In this document: in pieces, positions 22,080 to 31,010 of the stretch | Layout of the letters: every line of letters begins with the position of its first letter | Position numbering within the stretch: the stretch's first letter is position 1 | NCBI RefSeq assembly: GCF_003719825.1 | Contig: NZ_RIBS01000002.1 | Location: 620,001-684,000 of the forward strand | Direction: 5' to 3' | Origin: Montanilutibacter psychrotolerans | Lineage (GTDB): Bacteria > Pseudomonadota > Gammaproteobacteria > Xanthomonadales > Xanthomonadaceae | Length of the DNA: 64,000 nt | Program-made: the position numbers and the translations under genes | Notes under the pieces: generated by a model | The model's input: only the letters and a program-made list of their open reading frames with translations | Told to the model about the DNA's origin: nothing | The model's database searches: none

Positions 22080-22808
22080 TCAGCGCAGCACGATCGGCAG
22101 CAGTCCGATCCACAGTACCGCCAGCACCAGGTACTTGATGACGGTGATGGCCGCGCCCTGTGCCTTGTACGGCCCCGGCTGCAGGATCTGCACGAGCGAT
22201 GGCGCCTTGACCCGGTTGACCAGGTTCCAGGCCACCAGTGCGCACAGCAGACCGCCGATGACGGTCACGCCGGTGGGGCCCAACCATTCCAGGGTGCCGG
22301 CGACCAGTGTCTTGAGGCCCTTCCGGCGCCCGGTGATTTCGTGGTCCCCGGCCGCCTGTAGCGCCGACGCGGCATTGGCCAACACCCAGGTGGCAAAGGC
22401 GAAGATGCTGAGCCACAGCGCCGAGCCGAACGCGGCGCGCGGGCGGCTGTACTGATCTTCGTAGCGCTTGAATCGACCGTGCAGCGCGTGTTCCAGCGCG
22501 GCGAGCACCTGCTCGCGGATGCCTTCGCCCTCGATGGACAGCGAGACCGACTGGTCCTCCTTGCCCTCCTTGAACGCGAAATCGATGTCGTTGTCGCTGC
22601 TGCTGCACTGCGCGCGATCGAGCGACCGGAACGCCACGTAGGTCGCATCCGCCACGGCGAACAGCAAGGCAGGCGACTTGCCCGAAACCAGTTCGTCTAC
22701 GTGCTGCTGCGCCACCGGGGTTGCGAACGTGTGCGCGTACAGCGCCTCGTCGGTCACCACGATCAGTTGCGTCTTCTCACCCTTGCCGTCCTGCCAGTAC
22801 TGCATCAT
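22080..22808 (-). CDS. uncharacterised membrane protein, first gene of the HTH-ATPase unit
   Basis: A 242-residue protein. The N-terminal 110 residues are soluble with strand-rich segments (TQLIVVTDEALYAH; ATYVAFRSLDRAQC). They are followed by three hydrophobic segments, roughly residues 133-153, 180-200 and 215-238. Start chosen at the ATG at 22808 after AGGGGA; a GTG 21 bases earlier is possible. It precedes the HTH gene on the same strand, so a three-gene unit is likely. I do not recognise the family; the N-terminal part could be a PH-like or similar small beta domain. Confidence 0.6.
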   Translation of the reverse strand: MMQYWQDGKGEKTQLIVVTDEALYAHTFATPVAQQHVDELVSGKSPALLFAVADATYVAFRSLDRAQCSSSDNDIDFAFKEGKEDQSVSLSIEGEGIREQVLAALEHALHGRFKRYEDQYSRPRAAFGSALWLSIFAFATWVLANAASALQAAGDHEITGRRKGLKTLVAGTLEWLGPTGVTVIGGLLCALVAWNLVNRVKAPSLVQILQPGPYKAQGAAITVIKYLVLAVLWIGLLPIVLR

Positions 22809-23071
22809 CGCCTCGTCCCCTGGTCGCACCGGGGAACGCGCCGGGCGGATCGCGGTCGCGATGGCTCATCCCGACGGCGGCCAGTGTCCGGGCGCCGCCG
22901 GATCGGGAGAATCGTGAAAGCGTCACGCCACGGCCGATCGCGGTTGACGATGCGTCAAGCGGCGCGATGGGTGTGCGTGCCCAGGCGTCGCACGCGGGAT
23001 GGTTGGCGGGATCGCTGGCAGGTGCCGGTATGGGGTCCACGGTTGCCGCGCGGGCCCGCGGCGGGCCCCGC

Positions 23072-23521
23072 TCAGCCGAGGCGGCGGGCGAGTTCCTGGT
23101 CGAGTTCTTCGTCGAAACTGCGCACCGACAGGCTGACCTCACGTCCCATCGCCAGGCTGGCCAGAAACAGGAAGCTGACGCCGATCACGGCCAGTACCGT
23201 GGGCACCACGCCGAGACGGAAGCCCAGGAAAGCATCGACCGCCAGCCCAAGGCTGGTGCCAACGAAGCCGCCCAGCGCCGCGTACAGCATCTGGCAGGCA
23301 CGCAACACCAGCTGTGCGCGACGCCGGTGACGCAGGATCTGCACGTCGCGCTGGGCACGATCCGGGGCGTCCTTTTCCCAGGCCACGATCAGCGCGCGCA
23401 GTCGATCGACCACGCGTGCCAGTCGTGCATTGGCCGACACCAGCAGCGAGGCGGTGGCGGCCATCAGCAACGCCGGCGCCAGCATCGAGGTCAGGATGGT
23501 GTAGTGGGAGTCAGGCAGCAT
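23072..23521 (-). CDS. DUF2721 family membrane protein
   Basis: A 149-residue protein with an N-terminal membrane helix ([22 protein letters not shown]), a basic cytoplasmic loop ([15 protein letters not shown]) and two further hydrophobic segments, ending in a polar tail. The [13 protein letters not shown] segment is characteristic of DUF2721. Function is unknown. It diverges from orn. Confidence 0.8.
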   Translation of the reverse strand: MLPDSHYTILTSMLAPALLMAATASLLVSANARLARVVDRLRALIVAWEKDAPDRAQRDVQILRHRRRAQLVLRACQMLYAALGGFVGTSLGLAVDAFLGFRLGVVPTVLAVIGVSFLFLASLAMGREVSLSVRSFDEELDQELARRLG

Positions 23522-23681
23522 CCGGGCGGGGCGGGAGGGGGACGTGCGATATCATGCCGCCGCGCGCCCGCGATCGCGAGCCGCCAGGCAGGGGATTGCA
23601 CCGGACCGTCGCGACAACGCTGCATGTCGGCGTGTCGCCACGTCACGCAACCCGACGACTCACCAGGCAGGGAAGAACGAG

Positions 23682-24248
23682 ATGACCGCGAGCAACGGCA
23701 ACGACCACCGTTTGATCTGGATCGACCTGGAGATGACCGGGCTCGATACCGACAACGATTCGATCCTCGAGATCGCCACCGTGGTCACCGACGCCAACCT
23801 CGACGTGCTCGCCGAAGGCCCCGAACTGGCCATCGCCCACCCGCTCGCGCGGCTGGAGGCGATGGACGAGTGGAACCGCAACCAGCACAGCCGCTCGGGG
23901 TTATGGCAGCGGGTACTGGCGCAGGGCGTTTCGCTGGCCGAGGCCGAGCAGCGCACGCTCGACTTCCTCGCGCACTGGGTGCCTGCCAAGACATCGCCGA
24001 TCTGCGGCAACTCGATCTGCCAGGACCGCCGCTTCCTGCATCGCCAGATGCCGCGCCTGGAGCAGTATTTCCACTACCGCAACCTCGATGTCAGCACGAT
24101 CAAGGAGCTGGCACGACGCTGGGCGCCGACAGTTCTGGCCGGTGTGCACAAGCAGTCCGCGCACACCGCGCTGAGCGACGTGCGCGATTCGATCGCCGAG
24201 TTGCGCCACTACCGCGGCGCGATGGGCGCGTTGGGCGGGCTGGAGTAG
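23682..24248 (+). CDS. orn: oligoribonuclease
   Basis: A 188-residue DEDDh 3'-5' exonuclease that degrades 2-5 nt RNAs and pGpG. Motifs: [20 protein letters not shown] (DxE), [11 protein letters not shown], and [18 protein letters not shown] (final H and D). The ATG at 23682 lies just after GGAAG and matches the family start. Confidence 0.97.
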   Translation: MTASNGNDHRLIWIDLEMTGLDTDNDSILEIATVVTDANLDVLAEGPELAIAHPLARLEAMDEWNRNQHSRSGLWQRVLAQGVSLAEAEQRTLDFLAHWVPAKTSPICGNSICQDRRFLHRQMPRLEQYFHYRNLDVSTIKELARRWAPTVLAGVHKQSAHTALSDVRDSIAELRHYRGAMGALGGLE

Positions 24249-24405
24249 TAACGCAATCCCCTGTCCGCGTAAGTGCGGCAGGCCTGACACGGACGCTGCG
24301 CTGGTCGGGCCCGAACGGCCCAAGGTCTAACGAAGCGCGGCTACCGAAAGATCATGCCGGCGCCAATCAGGCGCTGGATGTCGGCACGGCGTGCCGACCG
24401 TGCGC

Positions 24406-25320
24406 CTAGCGGACGACGGCGGGCGCCACGTCCCCGTCGTCGGTCACCGATCGGGCCAGCAGCTCCATCAGCGGACGGCCGTCGGCGTCGTGGTGGTAGA
24501 CGTGCAGGTCGCGCTGCGGATACGGAATGTGCAGGCCGCGCCCGATGACCTCGTTGCGAACGCCTTCGGTCAGCTGGCTCTTGGCCATCGCGAAGTCGAC
24601 CGTCTTCACCCACGCGCGCAGTTCCAGGTTGACGCTGCTGTCGGCCAGTGCGACCACGAACACCTCGGGAGCCGGGTCATCCAGCACCTGCGGGTGTGCG
24701 GTGGCAACCGACATGAGCGCCTCGCGCGCGGCCTTGAGGTCGTCGTCGTAGCCCACGCCCACCGCGATGTCGACACGGCGTCGGTGGTTGGCCGTGAAGT
24801 TGATGATCGGCGCCGTGGTGACCAGGCTGTTGGGCAGGATGATCGTGCGGTTGTCGGGCGTGCGCATGCGGGTCTGGAACACCCGCACCTGCTCGATCGT
24901 GCCTTCCACGCCCGCGGCCTGCACGAAGTCGCCGACATGGAACGGCCGCTGCACGATCAGCATCACACCCGAGGCGATGTTGGACAGCGAGTCCTTCAGC
25001 GCCAGGCCGATCGCGAGGCCTGCCGCGCCGAGGACCGCCATCACCGAAGTGGTGGGAACGCCCAGCGATTGCAGCGCCGCCACCACCACCACCACCACCA
25101 TGGCCGCGTACGCGATGTTGCGCAGGAAGCCGCTCAGCGTGGCTTCCATCTTGGCGCGCACGAACGCACGGTCCATGGTCCGTGAGATCCGCTTGGCCAG
25201 CCATGTGCCCGCCACCAGGATCAGCAGCGCACCGATCAGCTTCAGGCCCCAGGTTTCAGCGAGGCGCAGAACGTCCAGGTGCTCGAGCTTTCGGATGGTT
25301 TCGGGAACCTGCAGCACCAT
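24406..25320 (-). CDS. mscS: small-conductance mechanosensitive channel (MscS family)
   Basis: A 304-residue protein with three membrane segments. The pore helix region reads VLGAAGLAIGLALKDSLSNIASG, followed by the beta domain GDFVQAAGVEGTIEQVRVFQTRM and PNSLV. It has the length of minimal MscS channels that protect cells from hypo-osmotic shock. A run of six Val codons (GTG repeats, minus strand, 25081-25098) lies in the second membrane segment. The start lies five bases after the ppsA stop, so it is probably expressed with ppsA. Confidence 0.93.
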   Translation of the reverse strand: MVLQVPETIRKLEHLDVLRLAETWGLKLIGALLILVAGTWLAKRISRTMDRAFVRAKMEATLSGFLRNIAYAAMVVVVVVAALQSLGVPTTSVMAVLGAAGLAIGLALKDSLSNIASGVMLIVQRPFHVGDFVQAAGVEGTIEQVRVFQTRMRTPDNRTIILPNSLVTTAPIINFTANHRRRVDIAVGVGYDDDLKAAREALMSVATAHPQVLDDPAPEVFVVALADSSVNLELRAWVKTVDFAMAKSQLTEGVRNEVIGRGLHIPYPQRDLHVYHHDADGRPLMELLARSVTDDGDVAPAVVR

Positions 25321-25325
25321 CGGCT

Positions 25326-27704
25326 TCAGCCCTGCTGCGCCTTGGCCTTGGCCAGCTTGAGCCAGGTATCGACCACCGTATCGGGATTCAGCGAGACGGA
25401 TTCGATGCCCTGTTCCATCAGCCACAGCGCGAGGTCCGGGTGGTCGCTGGGGCCCTGGCCGCAGATGCCGACGTACTTGCCCTTGGCGCGCGCGGCGGAG
25501 ATCGCCATCGACAGCAACTTCTTGACCGCCGGATCGCGTTCGTCGAACAGGTTGGCCACGATCGCCGAGTCGCGATCCAGACCGAGGGTAAGCTGGGTCA
25601 GGTCGTTGGAGCCGATCGAGAAGCCATCGAAGATGTCGAGGAACTCATCGGCCATCAGGGCGTTCGAGGGGACCTCGCACATCATGATGATCTTGAGCCC
25701 GTCCTTGCCCTGTTCCAGACCATTGGCGCGCAGCACCTCGACCACCTTGCGGCCTTCGTCCAGCGTGCGCACGAACGGGATCATCACCCAGCAGTTGGTC
25801 AGGCCCATCTGCTCGCGCACCTTGAGCACGGCCTGGCACTCCAGCGCGAAGGCGTCGGTGAAGCTCGGGTCGACGTAACGGCTGGCGCCGCGGAAGCCGA
25901 TCATCGGGTTTTCTTCGTGCGGCTCGTACCGCGTGCCGCCGATCAGGTTGGCGTACTCGTTGGACTTGAAGTCCGACAGGCGCACGATGACAGGGTGGGG
26001 TGCGAACGATGCGGTGATGGTGGCGATGCCTTCGGCCAGGCGATCGACATAGAACTGCACCGGGTCGCCGTAGCCGGCGATCTTGGCGTCGATCTTCTTG
26101 CGGGTTTCCGCGTCCTGCAGGTCGTACTCGAGCAATGCCTTGGGATGGATGCCGATGTGGCTGGCGATGATCATCTCCAGACGCGCCAGGCCGACGCCGG
26201 CATTGGGCAGCATCGCGAAATCGAAGGCGCGCTCGGGGTTGGCGACGTTCATCATCACCTTGAGCGGCGCCGGCGGCATGTGCTCCAGGTCGGCAACGTT
26301 GCGCTCGAACGGCAGGGCGCCGTCGTAGATGAAGCCGGTATCGCCCTCGGCGCAGCTGATGGTGACCACCTGGCCGTCACGGATCGCTTCCAGGCCATTG
26401 CCGGTGCCGACAACCGCCGGCACGCCCAGCTCGCGCGCGATGATCGCGGCATGGCAGGTGCGGCCGCCGCGGTTGGTCACGATCGCGGCCGAACGCTTCA
26501 TCACCGGCTCCCAGTCGGGGTCGGTCATGTCGGCCACCAGCACGTCGCCGGGCTGCACGCGGGCCATGTCCTCGAGGCTGCGCACCACGCGTGCGGTGCC
26601 GCTGCCGATCTTCTGGCCGATCGCTCGCCCCTCGGCCACCACCGGGCCACGCTGCATCAGCTGGTAACGCTCGATCTGGGTCGCCTTGGCGCGCGACTTC
26701 ACCGTTTCCGGACGCGCCTGCACGATGAACAGCTTGCCGCTCACGCCGTCCTTCGCCCACTCGACGTCCATCGGACGGCCGTAGTGCTTCTCGATGACCA
26801 GCGCCTGCTTGGCCAGCTCGTGCACGTCTTCGTCGCTGATGGAGAAGGTGCTGCGCAGCTCGGCCGGGGTGTCCTCGGTGCGAACGCGTTCGCCGGGCTG
26901 GTCGGAATAGACCATGCGCAGCTGCTTGGCGCCGATCGAGCGGCGCAGGATCGCGGGCTTGCCCTGGGCCAGCGTGGGCTTGTAGACGAAGAACTCGTCG
27001 GGGTTGACCGCTCCCTGCACGACCATCTCGCCCAGGCCGTAGCTGGAGGTGATGAACACCACGTCGCGGAAGCCCGATTCGGTGTCCAGGGTGAACAGCA
27101 CGCCGGACGAGCCGACGTTCGAACGCACCATCAGCTGCACGCCGGCCGACAGGAACACGTCCTCGTGCTTGAAGCCGTGGTGCACGCGGTAGGCGATGGC
27201 GCGATCGTTGTAGAGGCTGGCGAACACTTCCTTGACCTTGCGGACGACGTCGTCCTCGCCGGTCACGTTGAGGAAGGTTTCCTGCTGGCCGGCAAACGAG
27301 GCGTCCGGCAGGTCCTCGGCGGTCGCCGAGGAGCGCACGGCCACGGCCACGTCGCCGCCACCGTTCTCATCGGCGAGCTGGCGGTAGGCCGTGCGGATGT
27401 CCTGGTCGAGCTGCGGTTGCAGCGGGGCGTCGATCACCCAGCCGCGGATCTCGCCGCCGGCGGCGGTCAGTGCCGGCACGTCCTCGACATCGAGCGTGGC
27501 AAGGCGGTCGAAAATGCGTTGGTGCAGATCGTTGTGCGCGATGAAATCCTTGAACGCCTCGGCCGTGGTGGCGAAACCTCCCGGCACGGAAACCCCGAGA
27601 TTGGCGAGGTTGCCGATCATCTCGCCGAGCGAGGAGTTCTTGCCGCCGACGCGGGCGAGGTCGGTAAGCCGCAGGGCCTGCAGCCAGAGGATGTTCTCGT
27701 TCAA
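25326..27704 (-). CDS. ppsA: phosphoenolpyruvate synthase
   Basis: A 792-residue protein, the same length as E. coli PpsA, using a TTG start at 27704 after GGAG. It has [14 protein letters not shown] near the N-terminus, the phospho-histidine site [15 protein letters not shown] (H418, with T416 two residues before it) and the C-terminal Cys motif [11 protein letters not shown]. It converts pyruvate and ATP to PEP. T416 corresponds to the residue phosphorylated by the ppsR product, encoded divergently 135 bases away. Confidence 0.97.
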   Translation of the reverse strand: MNENILWLQALRLTDLARVGGKNSSLGEMIGNLANLGVSVPGGFATTAEAFKDFIAHNDLHQRIFDRLATLDVEDVPALTAAGGEIRGWVIDAPLQPQLDQDIRTAYRQLADENGGGDVAVAVRSSATAEDLPDASFAGQQETFLNVTGEDDVVRKVKEVFASLYNDRAIAYRVHHGFKHEDVFLSAGVQLMVRSNVGSSGVLFTLDTESGFRDVVFITSSYGLGEMVVQGAVNPDEFFVYKPTLAQGKPAILRRSIGAKQLRMVYSDQPGERVRTEDTPAELRSTFSISDEDVHELAKQALVIEKHYGRPMDVEWAKDGVSGKLFIVQARPETVKSRAKATQIERYQLMQRGPVVAEGRAIGQKIGSGTARVVRSLEDMARVQPGDVLVADMTDPDWEPVMKRSAAIVTNRGGRTCHAAIIARELGVPAVVGTGNGLEAIRDGQVVTISCAEGDTGFIYDGALPFERNVADLEHMPPAPLKVMMNVANPERAFDFAMLPNAGVGLARLEMIIASHIGIHPKALLEYDLQDAETRKKIDAKIAGYGDPVQFYVDRLAEGIATITASFAPHPVIVRLSDFKSNEYANLIGGTRYEPHEENPMIGFRGASRYVDPSFTDAFALECQAVLKVREQMGLTNCWVMIPFVRTLDEGRKVVEVLRANGLEQGKDGLKIIMMCEVPSNALMADEFLDIFDGFSIGSNDLTQLTLGLDRDSAIVANLFDERDPAVKKLLSMAISAARAKGKYVGICGQGPSDHPDLALWLMEQGIESVSLNPDTVVDTWLKLAKAKAQQG

Positions 27705-27839
27705 GGCGGGTTTCTCCGTGGGGATTCTGGCCACTCCGGCGCATCCGGGCGCAGCCAAGCGGCTATGATCGCCGCTGCGTCGGGTGCATACAAGGTTGAT
27801 CCGACGGGCTTTTTCGTATTGGCGGGATGAGGCAAGGGC

Positions 27840-28667
27840 ATGGCGATGACGGGGCTTCGGCCGGTTTTCTATATCTCCGACGGCACCGGGATCACGGCCG
27901 AGACCATTGGCCATTGCCTGTTGACCCAGTTCACCGGCACCCGTTTTGCCAGTGAGCGCATCGCATTCGTCGACAGTGTCGAGCACGCGCAGGCGGCCGC
28001 AGCGCGCATCCGCGACGTTGCCGAGCAGCATGGGGCGCGACCGATCGTGATCAATTCCTGCGTCGATGCGGACGTGGTCGCGGCGCTGAACGAAAGCGGA
28101 GCGCTGATGCTCGACGTATTCGCGCCGTTCATCGTGCCGCTGGAGCGCGAGCTCGGCGAGGCCCGCGAACGCCGCATCGGGCAGGCCCACGGCATCGCCA
28201 ATTTCGAGACCTACCATCGCCGCATCAACGCGATGAACTACGCGCTGACCCACGACGACGGTGCCAACGTCGATTACGGCGAAGCCGACGTGATCCTCGT
28301 GGCGGTGTCGCGCGCCGGCAAGACGCCAACCTGCGTCTATCTGGCGCTGCATTACGGCATCCGGGCGGCCAACTATCCGCTGACCGAGGAAGACCTCGAG
28401 CACGATCGCCTGCCGCCGCGCCTGCGTCCGTACCGCAACAAGCTGTTCGGCCTCACCATCGATCCCATCCGGCTACAGCAGATCCGCCAGGAACGCCGGC
28501 CAAACTCGCGCTACGCGCAATTCGACACCTGCAAGCGCGAAGTCGCCGCGGCCGAGACAATGTTCCGTGCCGAGCGCATCACCACGATGAGCACCACGCA
28601 CACCTCGATCGAGGAAATCGCCGGCAAGGTCCTGACCACGCTGGGCATCAACCGCGAGATGTTCTGA
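27840..28667 (+). CDS. ppsR: PEP synthase regulatory kinase/phosphorylase (PSRP)
   Basis: A 275-residue DUF299 protein with [17 protein letters not shown] at the start, the P-loop-like [14 protein letters not shown] and [12 protein letters not shown]. The family inactivates PEP synthase by ADP-dependent phosphorylation of a Thr near the catalytic His and reverses it by phosphorolysis. Divergent arrangement with ppsA supports the pairing. ATG at 27840 or 27846 are both possible. Confidence 0.95.
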   Translation: MAMTGLRPVFYISDGTGITAETIGHCLLTQFTGTRFASERIAFVDSVEHAQAAAARIRDVAEQHGARPIVINSCVDADVVAALNESGALMLDVFAPFIVPLERELGEARERRIGQAHGIANFETYHRRINAMNYALTHDDGANVDYGEADVILVAVSRAGKTPTCVYLALHYGIRAANYPLTEEDLEHDRLPPRLRPYRNKLFGLTIDPIRLQQIRQERRPNSRYAQFDTCKREVAAAETMFRAERITTMSTTHTSIEEIAGKVLTTLGINREMF

Positions 28668-28844
28668 CGCGGCAGCGTTCCAGTGCGCGCCGTCAGGGCG
28701 CGCTGGCTGGAGCTGCGAGAGCTGGTGCTGCGGGGGAGGGGATTGCGCCGCGCCGGCAAGTCACGGGCGGGCTTCCCACGCTAGGCCGCAACGCGCGCCA
28801 CGTCAACGCTGCCCCGTGTCATCCGGCGCGTGTAGCATCGGCCC

Positions 28845-29339
28845 ATGAGCAGTCTGCTGAGTCATGCGCGACGTATCCCGACGCTGAGCCGTTTTGGCTG
28901 GTTGATGGGCCTGTACGCTGAGAATCACGAGCGGCTGGCGCACCTGTTCGCGCCGGCCGGGCTGCGGACCGGGCAGTACGTTTCCAGCGTCGGCGACGGG
29001 CTCGACCTCGAAATCAGCGTGATCGAGCAGCACCGCTACACGACCGAGCTACGCCTGACCTACGCGCTGCGCGATCCGCTGACCGGCGAGCCCGATCCGT
29101 CGGCCTTCCTGCGGCACTACCACGACACCCACCAGGTCGAGGCGACCCACTGCTACGTCGGTCGCCGCTGGCAGGACGTGTTGGGCATGTACCCGCCGCC
29201 GGCGGCGCTGATTGGCCACCGCCTGCGCATGAACACTTTCCTTGGGAAGTGGCTCGAATACCTGGGCGAACGCGGGCACGGCGTCGGAACGCTGACGCTC
29301 GTGAACGCAGTCGGCGAAAAAATCGCAAAGAGTGCTTGA
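28845..29339 (+). CDS. DUF1249 family protein (YqiB-like)
   Basis: A 164-residue soluble protein with family segments LMGLYAENHERLAHLF, DLEISVIEQHRYTTELRLTY, EVLTHCYVG-type HQVEATHCYVGRRW and KWLEYLGERGHG. DUF1249 has no firm function. Its stop codon overlaps the -35 box of the downstream tRNA promoter. Confidence 0.85.
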   Translation: MSSLLSHARRIPTLSRFGWLMGLYAENHERLAHLFAPAGLRTGQYVSSVGDGLDLEISVIEQHRYTTELRLTYALRDPLTGEPDPSAFLRHYHDTHQVEATHCYVGRRWQDVLGMYPPPAALIGHRLRMNTFLGKWLEYLGERGHGVGTLTLVNAVGEKIAKSA

Positions 29340-29364
29340 CGGCCTCGGGGGCCGTCCCTAAGAT
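29336..29364 (+). promoter_or_regulatory. sigma70 promoter of the tRNA array
   Basis: TTGACG (29336-29341), a 17-base spacer and TAAGAT (29359-29364) make a near-consensus promoter, followed by a GC-rich discriminator (TTGCGGC) as is usual for stringently controlled stable-RNA promoters. The predicted start is about 16 bases before the first tRNA. Confidence 0.8.
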
Positions 29365-29386
29365 TTGCGGCTCACCAGCGTCACGT

Positions 29387-29462
29387 GGGGCCATAGCTCA
29401 GCTGGGAGAGCGCCTGCATGGCATGCAGGAGGTCGGCGGTTCGATCCCGCCTGGCTCCACCA
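29387..29462 (+). tRNA. tRNA-Ala (GGC), copy 1
   Basis: A 76-base tRNA with encoded CCA. The acceptor arm GGGGCCA pairs with TGGCTCC and the anticodon loop ATGGCAT sits in a CCTGC/GCAGG stem, giving anticodon GGC. The T arm contains GGTTCGATCCC. It is identical to the copy 250 bases downstream. Confidence 0.97.
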
Positions 29463-29499
29463 ATTCGCTGTTGAAGTAGTAACAGGCCAGCTTTACTGC

Positions 29500-29575
29500 G
29501 TCCCCATCGTCTAGAGGCCTAGGACATTACCCTTTCACGGTAGCGACCGGGGTTCGAATCCCCGTGGGGACGCCA
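29500..29575 (+). tRNA. tRNA-Glu (TTC), copy 1
   Basis: A 76-base tRNA with encoded CCA. Acceptor GTCCCCA pairs with TGGGGAC; anticodon loop CTTTCAC gives TTC. The anticodon stem is TTACC/GGTAG, which differs from copy 2 by paired changes. Confidence 0.97.
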
Positions 29576-29636
29576 CTTTACCTCGATGGTGCCGGCAGTA
29601 GAGGCATCTCGACACCCAGATCCACGATTCGCGCGT

Positions 29637-29712
29637 GGGGCCATAGCTCAGCTGGGAGAGCGCCTGCATGGCATGCAGGAGGTCGGCGGTTCGATCCCGC
29701 CTGGCTCCACCA
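29637..29712 (+). tRNA. tRNA-Ala (GGC), copy 2
   Basis: All 76 bases equal the first tRNA-Ala, including the CCA end. Spacer sequences around the two copies differ, so only the tRNA part of the duplication is conserved. Confidence 0.97.
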
Positions 29713-29774
29713 ATCGCCGCAGCGACCCGAATCCGGGACCGCCGCCGGCACAGGCCCGGCCACGATTTCTTCGT

Positions 29775-29850
29775 GTCCCCATCGTCTAGAGGCCTAGGAC
29801 ACCACCCTTTCACGGTGGACACCGGGGTTCGAATCCCCGTGGGGACGCCA
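29775..29850 (+). tRNA. tRNA-Glu (TTC), copy 2
   Basis: A 76-base tRNA with encoded CCA and anticodon TTC. The anticodon stem is CCACC/GGTGG, and two bases of the variable loop also differ from copy 1. It is the last tRNA before the terminator. Confidence 0.97.
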
Positions 29851-29880
29851 CGTTTACTCGCGGCAACACTTTCGCGACCG

Positions 29881-29913
29881 CCAGGGGCACCGGAAACGGG
29901 GCCCCTGGTTTTT
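29881..29913 (+). terminator. intrinsic terminator of the tRNA array
   Basis: CCAGGGGC (29881-29888) pairs with GCCCCTGG (29901-29908), followed at once by TTTTT. It is a textbook Rho-independent terminator 30 bases after the last tRNA. Confidence 0.9.
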
Positions 29914-30155
29914 ATGTTGTTTCCCATGTTTGGGTTCTTTGGCCTTTTTCGGGGGGTCGAATCGGTCCCCCGACGCCAATTCTGTTTTTGGCCCATTTCC
30001 GTCCAGTGAGTGGGCCCTGTCTTTGCGCCCTCGCCTCCTTGCGAAGTCCTCCCAGGATCAATGGCACGAGCGCCTTTGCTGCCAGTTCGGCCGAGCGATT
30101 GTTGATCGAACGAATCTTCAGTCTGGGTGGCTTCTTGGGCACGGCTGTCCTCCGG

Positions 30156-30190
30156 TTGGTGCGTGTATCGTTACACGATACAATGCCGCC
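30156..30190 (+). promoter_or_regulatory. higBA promoter with overlapping operator
   Basis: TTGGTG (30156-30161), a 17-base spacer and TACAAT (30179-30184) form a sigma70 promoter whose expected start coincides with the ATG of higB at 30191, so the mRNA may be leaderless. The inverted repeat TGTATCG (30164-30170), N5, CGATACA (30176-30182) covers the spacer and -10 box, the right place for autorepression by HigA. The 240 bases before it hold no gene that I can support. Confidence 0.7.
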
Positions 30191-30469
30191 ATGATCCGAA
30201 GCTTCCGCCACAAAGGAATTGAGGCCTTCTTCAACGCGGGGACGACCCGTGGGATCCAAGCCGACCACAAGGAGCGGCTCAGGCGTCAACTGACTGCTTT
30301 GAACAGTGCGGCAGGTCCCCAAGACATGAACGTCCCCGGCTGGCGCCTACATTCCCTGCAGGGGAAGTTGAAGGATCAGTGGTCGATCATGGTCAACGGC
30401 AACTGGCGGCTAACCTTCAAGTTCGAAGACGGCGATGCCGTCTTGGTCGACTATCAGGACTATCACTAG
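30191..30469 (+). CDS. higB: HigB-like toxin of a type II toxin-antitoxin module
   Basis: A 92-residue RelE-superfamily mRNA interferase, matching the HigB/plasmid-killer group: IRSFRHKGIEAFF at the start, LHSLQGKLKDQWSI in the middle and NWRLTFKFEDGDAVLVDYQDYH at the end. HigB cleaves mRNA on the ribosome. The ATG at 30191 is chosen because the promoter starts transcription about there and no upstream residues fit the family. The antitoxin follows after 14 bases. The pair seems lower in GC than its neighbours and abuts a tRNA array, hinting at horizontal gain. Confidence 0.92.
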   Translation: MIRSFRHKGIEAFFNAGTTRGIQADHKERLRRQLTALNSAAGPQDMNVPGWRLHSLQGKLKDQWSIMVNGNWRLTFKFEDGDAVLVDYQDYH

Positions 30470-30483
30470 ACTAGGAGAGTGCC

Positions 30484-30786
30484 ATGAGCCTCATGCACAA
30501 CCCGCCGCATCCCGGAGAAGTTCTGCGCGATTGGCTGGAAGGTCATACGACGACGGAGGCAGCCAAGAAGCTCGGCGTAGCCCGCGTCACCCTATCCCGA
30601 ATTCTCAATGGCTCCGCCGGTATCAGCGCGGAGATGGATCTGCGCCTGTCTCAGGCGCTAGGCACGACGCCGGGCTTCTGGGTGAGGATGCAAGCTGAAA
30701 GAGACCTGGCGGAAGCAAAAAAGTCCTTCCGAATCAAGGTAAAGAAGATTATTCCCGCAGCAGCCCGGGTTACCGAGGCAGCCTGA
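30484..30786 (+). CDS. higA: HigA-like antitoxin (XRE family)
   Basis: A 100-residue protein starting [20 protein letters not shown], with an HTH ([21 protein letters not shown]) and the [12 protein letters not shown] segment of HigA antitoxins. It neutralises HigB and represses the operon. A clear AGGAG lies ahead of the ATG, unlike the toxin gene. The C-terminal tail is rich in Lys and Ala. Confidence 0.94.
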   Translation: MSLMHNPPHPGEVLRDWLEGHTTTEAAKKLGVARVTLSRILNGSAGISAEMDLRLSQALGTTPGFWVRMQAERDLAEAKKSFRIKVKKIIPAAARVTEAA

Positions 30787-31010
30787 CGCACTGTCGCCCA
30801 ACAGCCCATTCAGAATCTGTCGACGCGAAGCTGCTCACAAACGTCGATCCGCCGTCGCGATGTTGTTTTCCCGCGCGGCCAGGCGGGGGTTTGCGATGGC
30901 TGTGACTGTTTAGGATACGGAACGGTTTCCTGCCACCAGGCGTTCGCAACGCCGGGCCAGGTTTGTTCGATGGCACCGCCAGGCGACAGCGGTTGCGGGA
31001 GCGCGTGGAT

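Noticed and set aside
25081-25098. GTG-codon run on the minus strand (reads as poly-His in the opposite frame)
   Set aside because: It encodes six Val in an MscS membrane helix; the His stretch exists only in an antisense frame.
25182-27830. Plus-strand open frame of 882 codons
   Set aside because: It lies antisense to ppsA and mscS and its translation is low-complexity (rich in His, Gln, Arg, Val) with no domain; it is a shadow of GC-rich codon bias.
29387-29850. Repeated 76-base units at 250-275 base spacing considered as a CRISPR-like or mobile repeat
   Set aside because: The units fold as complete tRNAs with CCA ends; spacing and length do not fit a CRISPR array.
30787-31010. Possible insertion-element end or attachment site beside higBA and the tRNA array
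   Set aside because: I found no integrase or transposase gene, no target duplication and no copy of a tRNA 3' end in the flanking bases.
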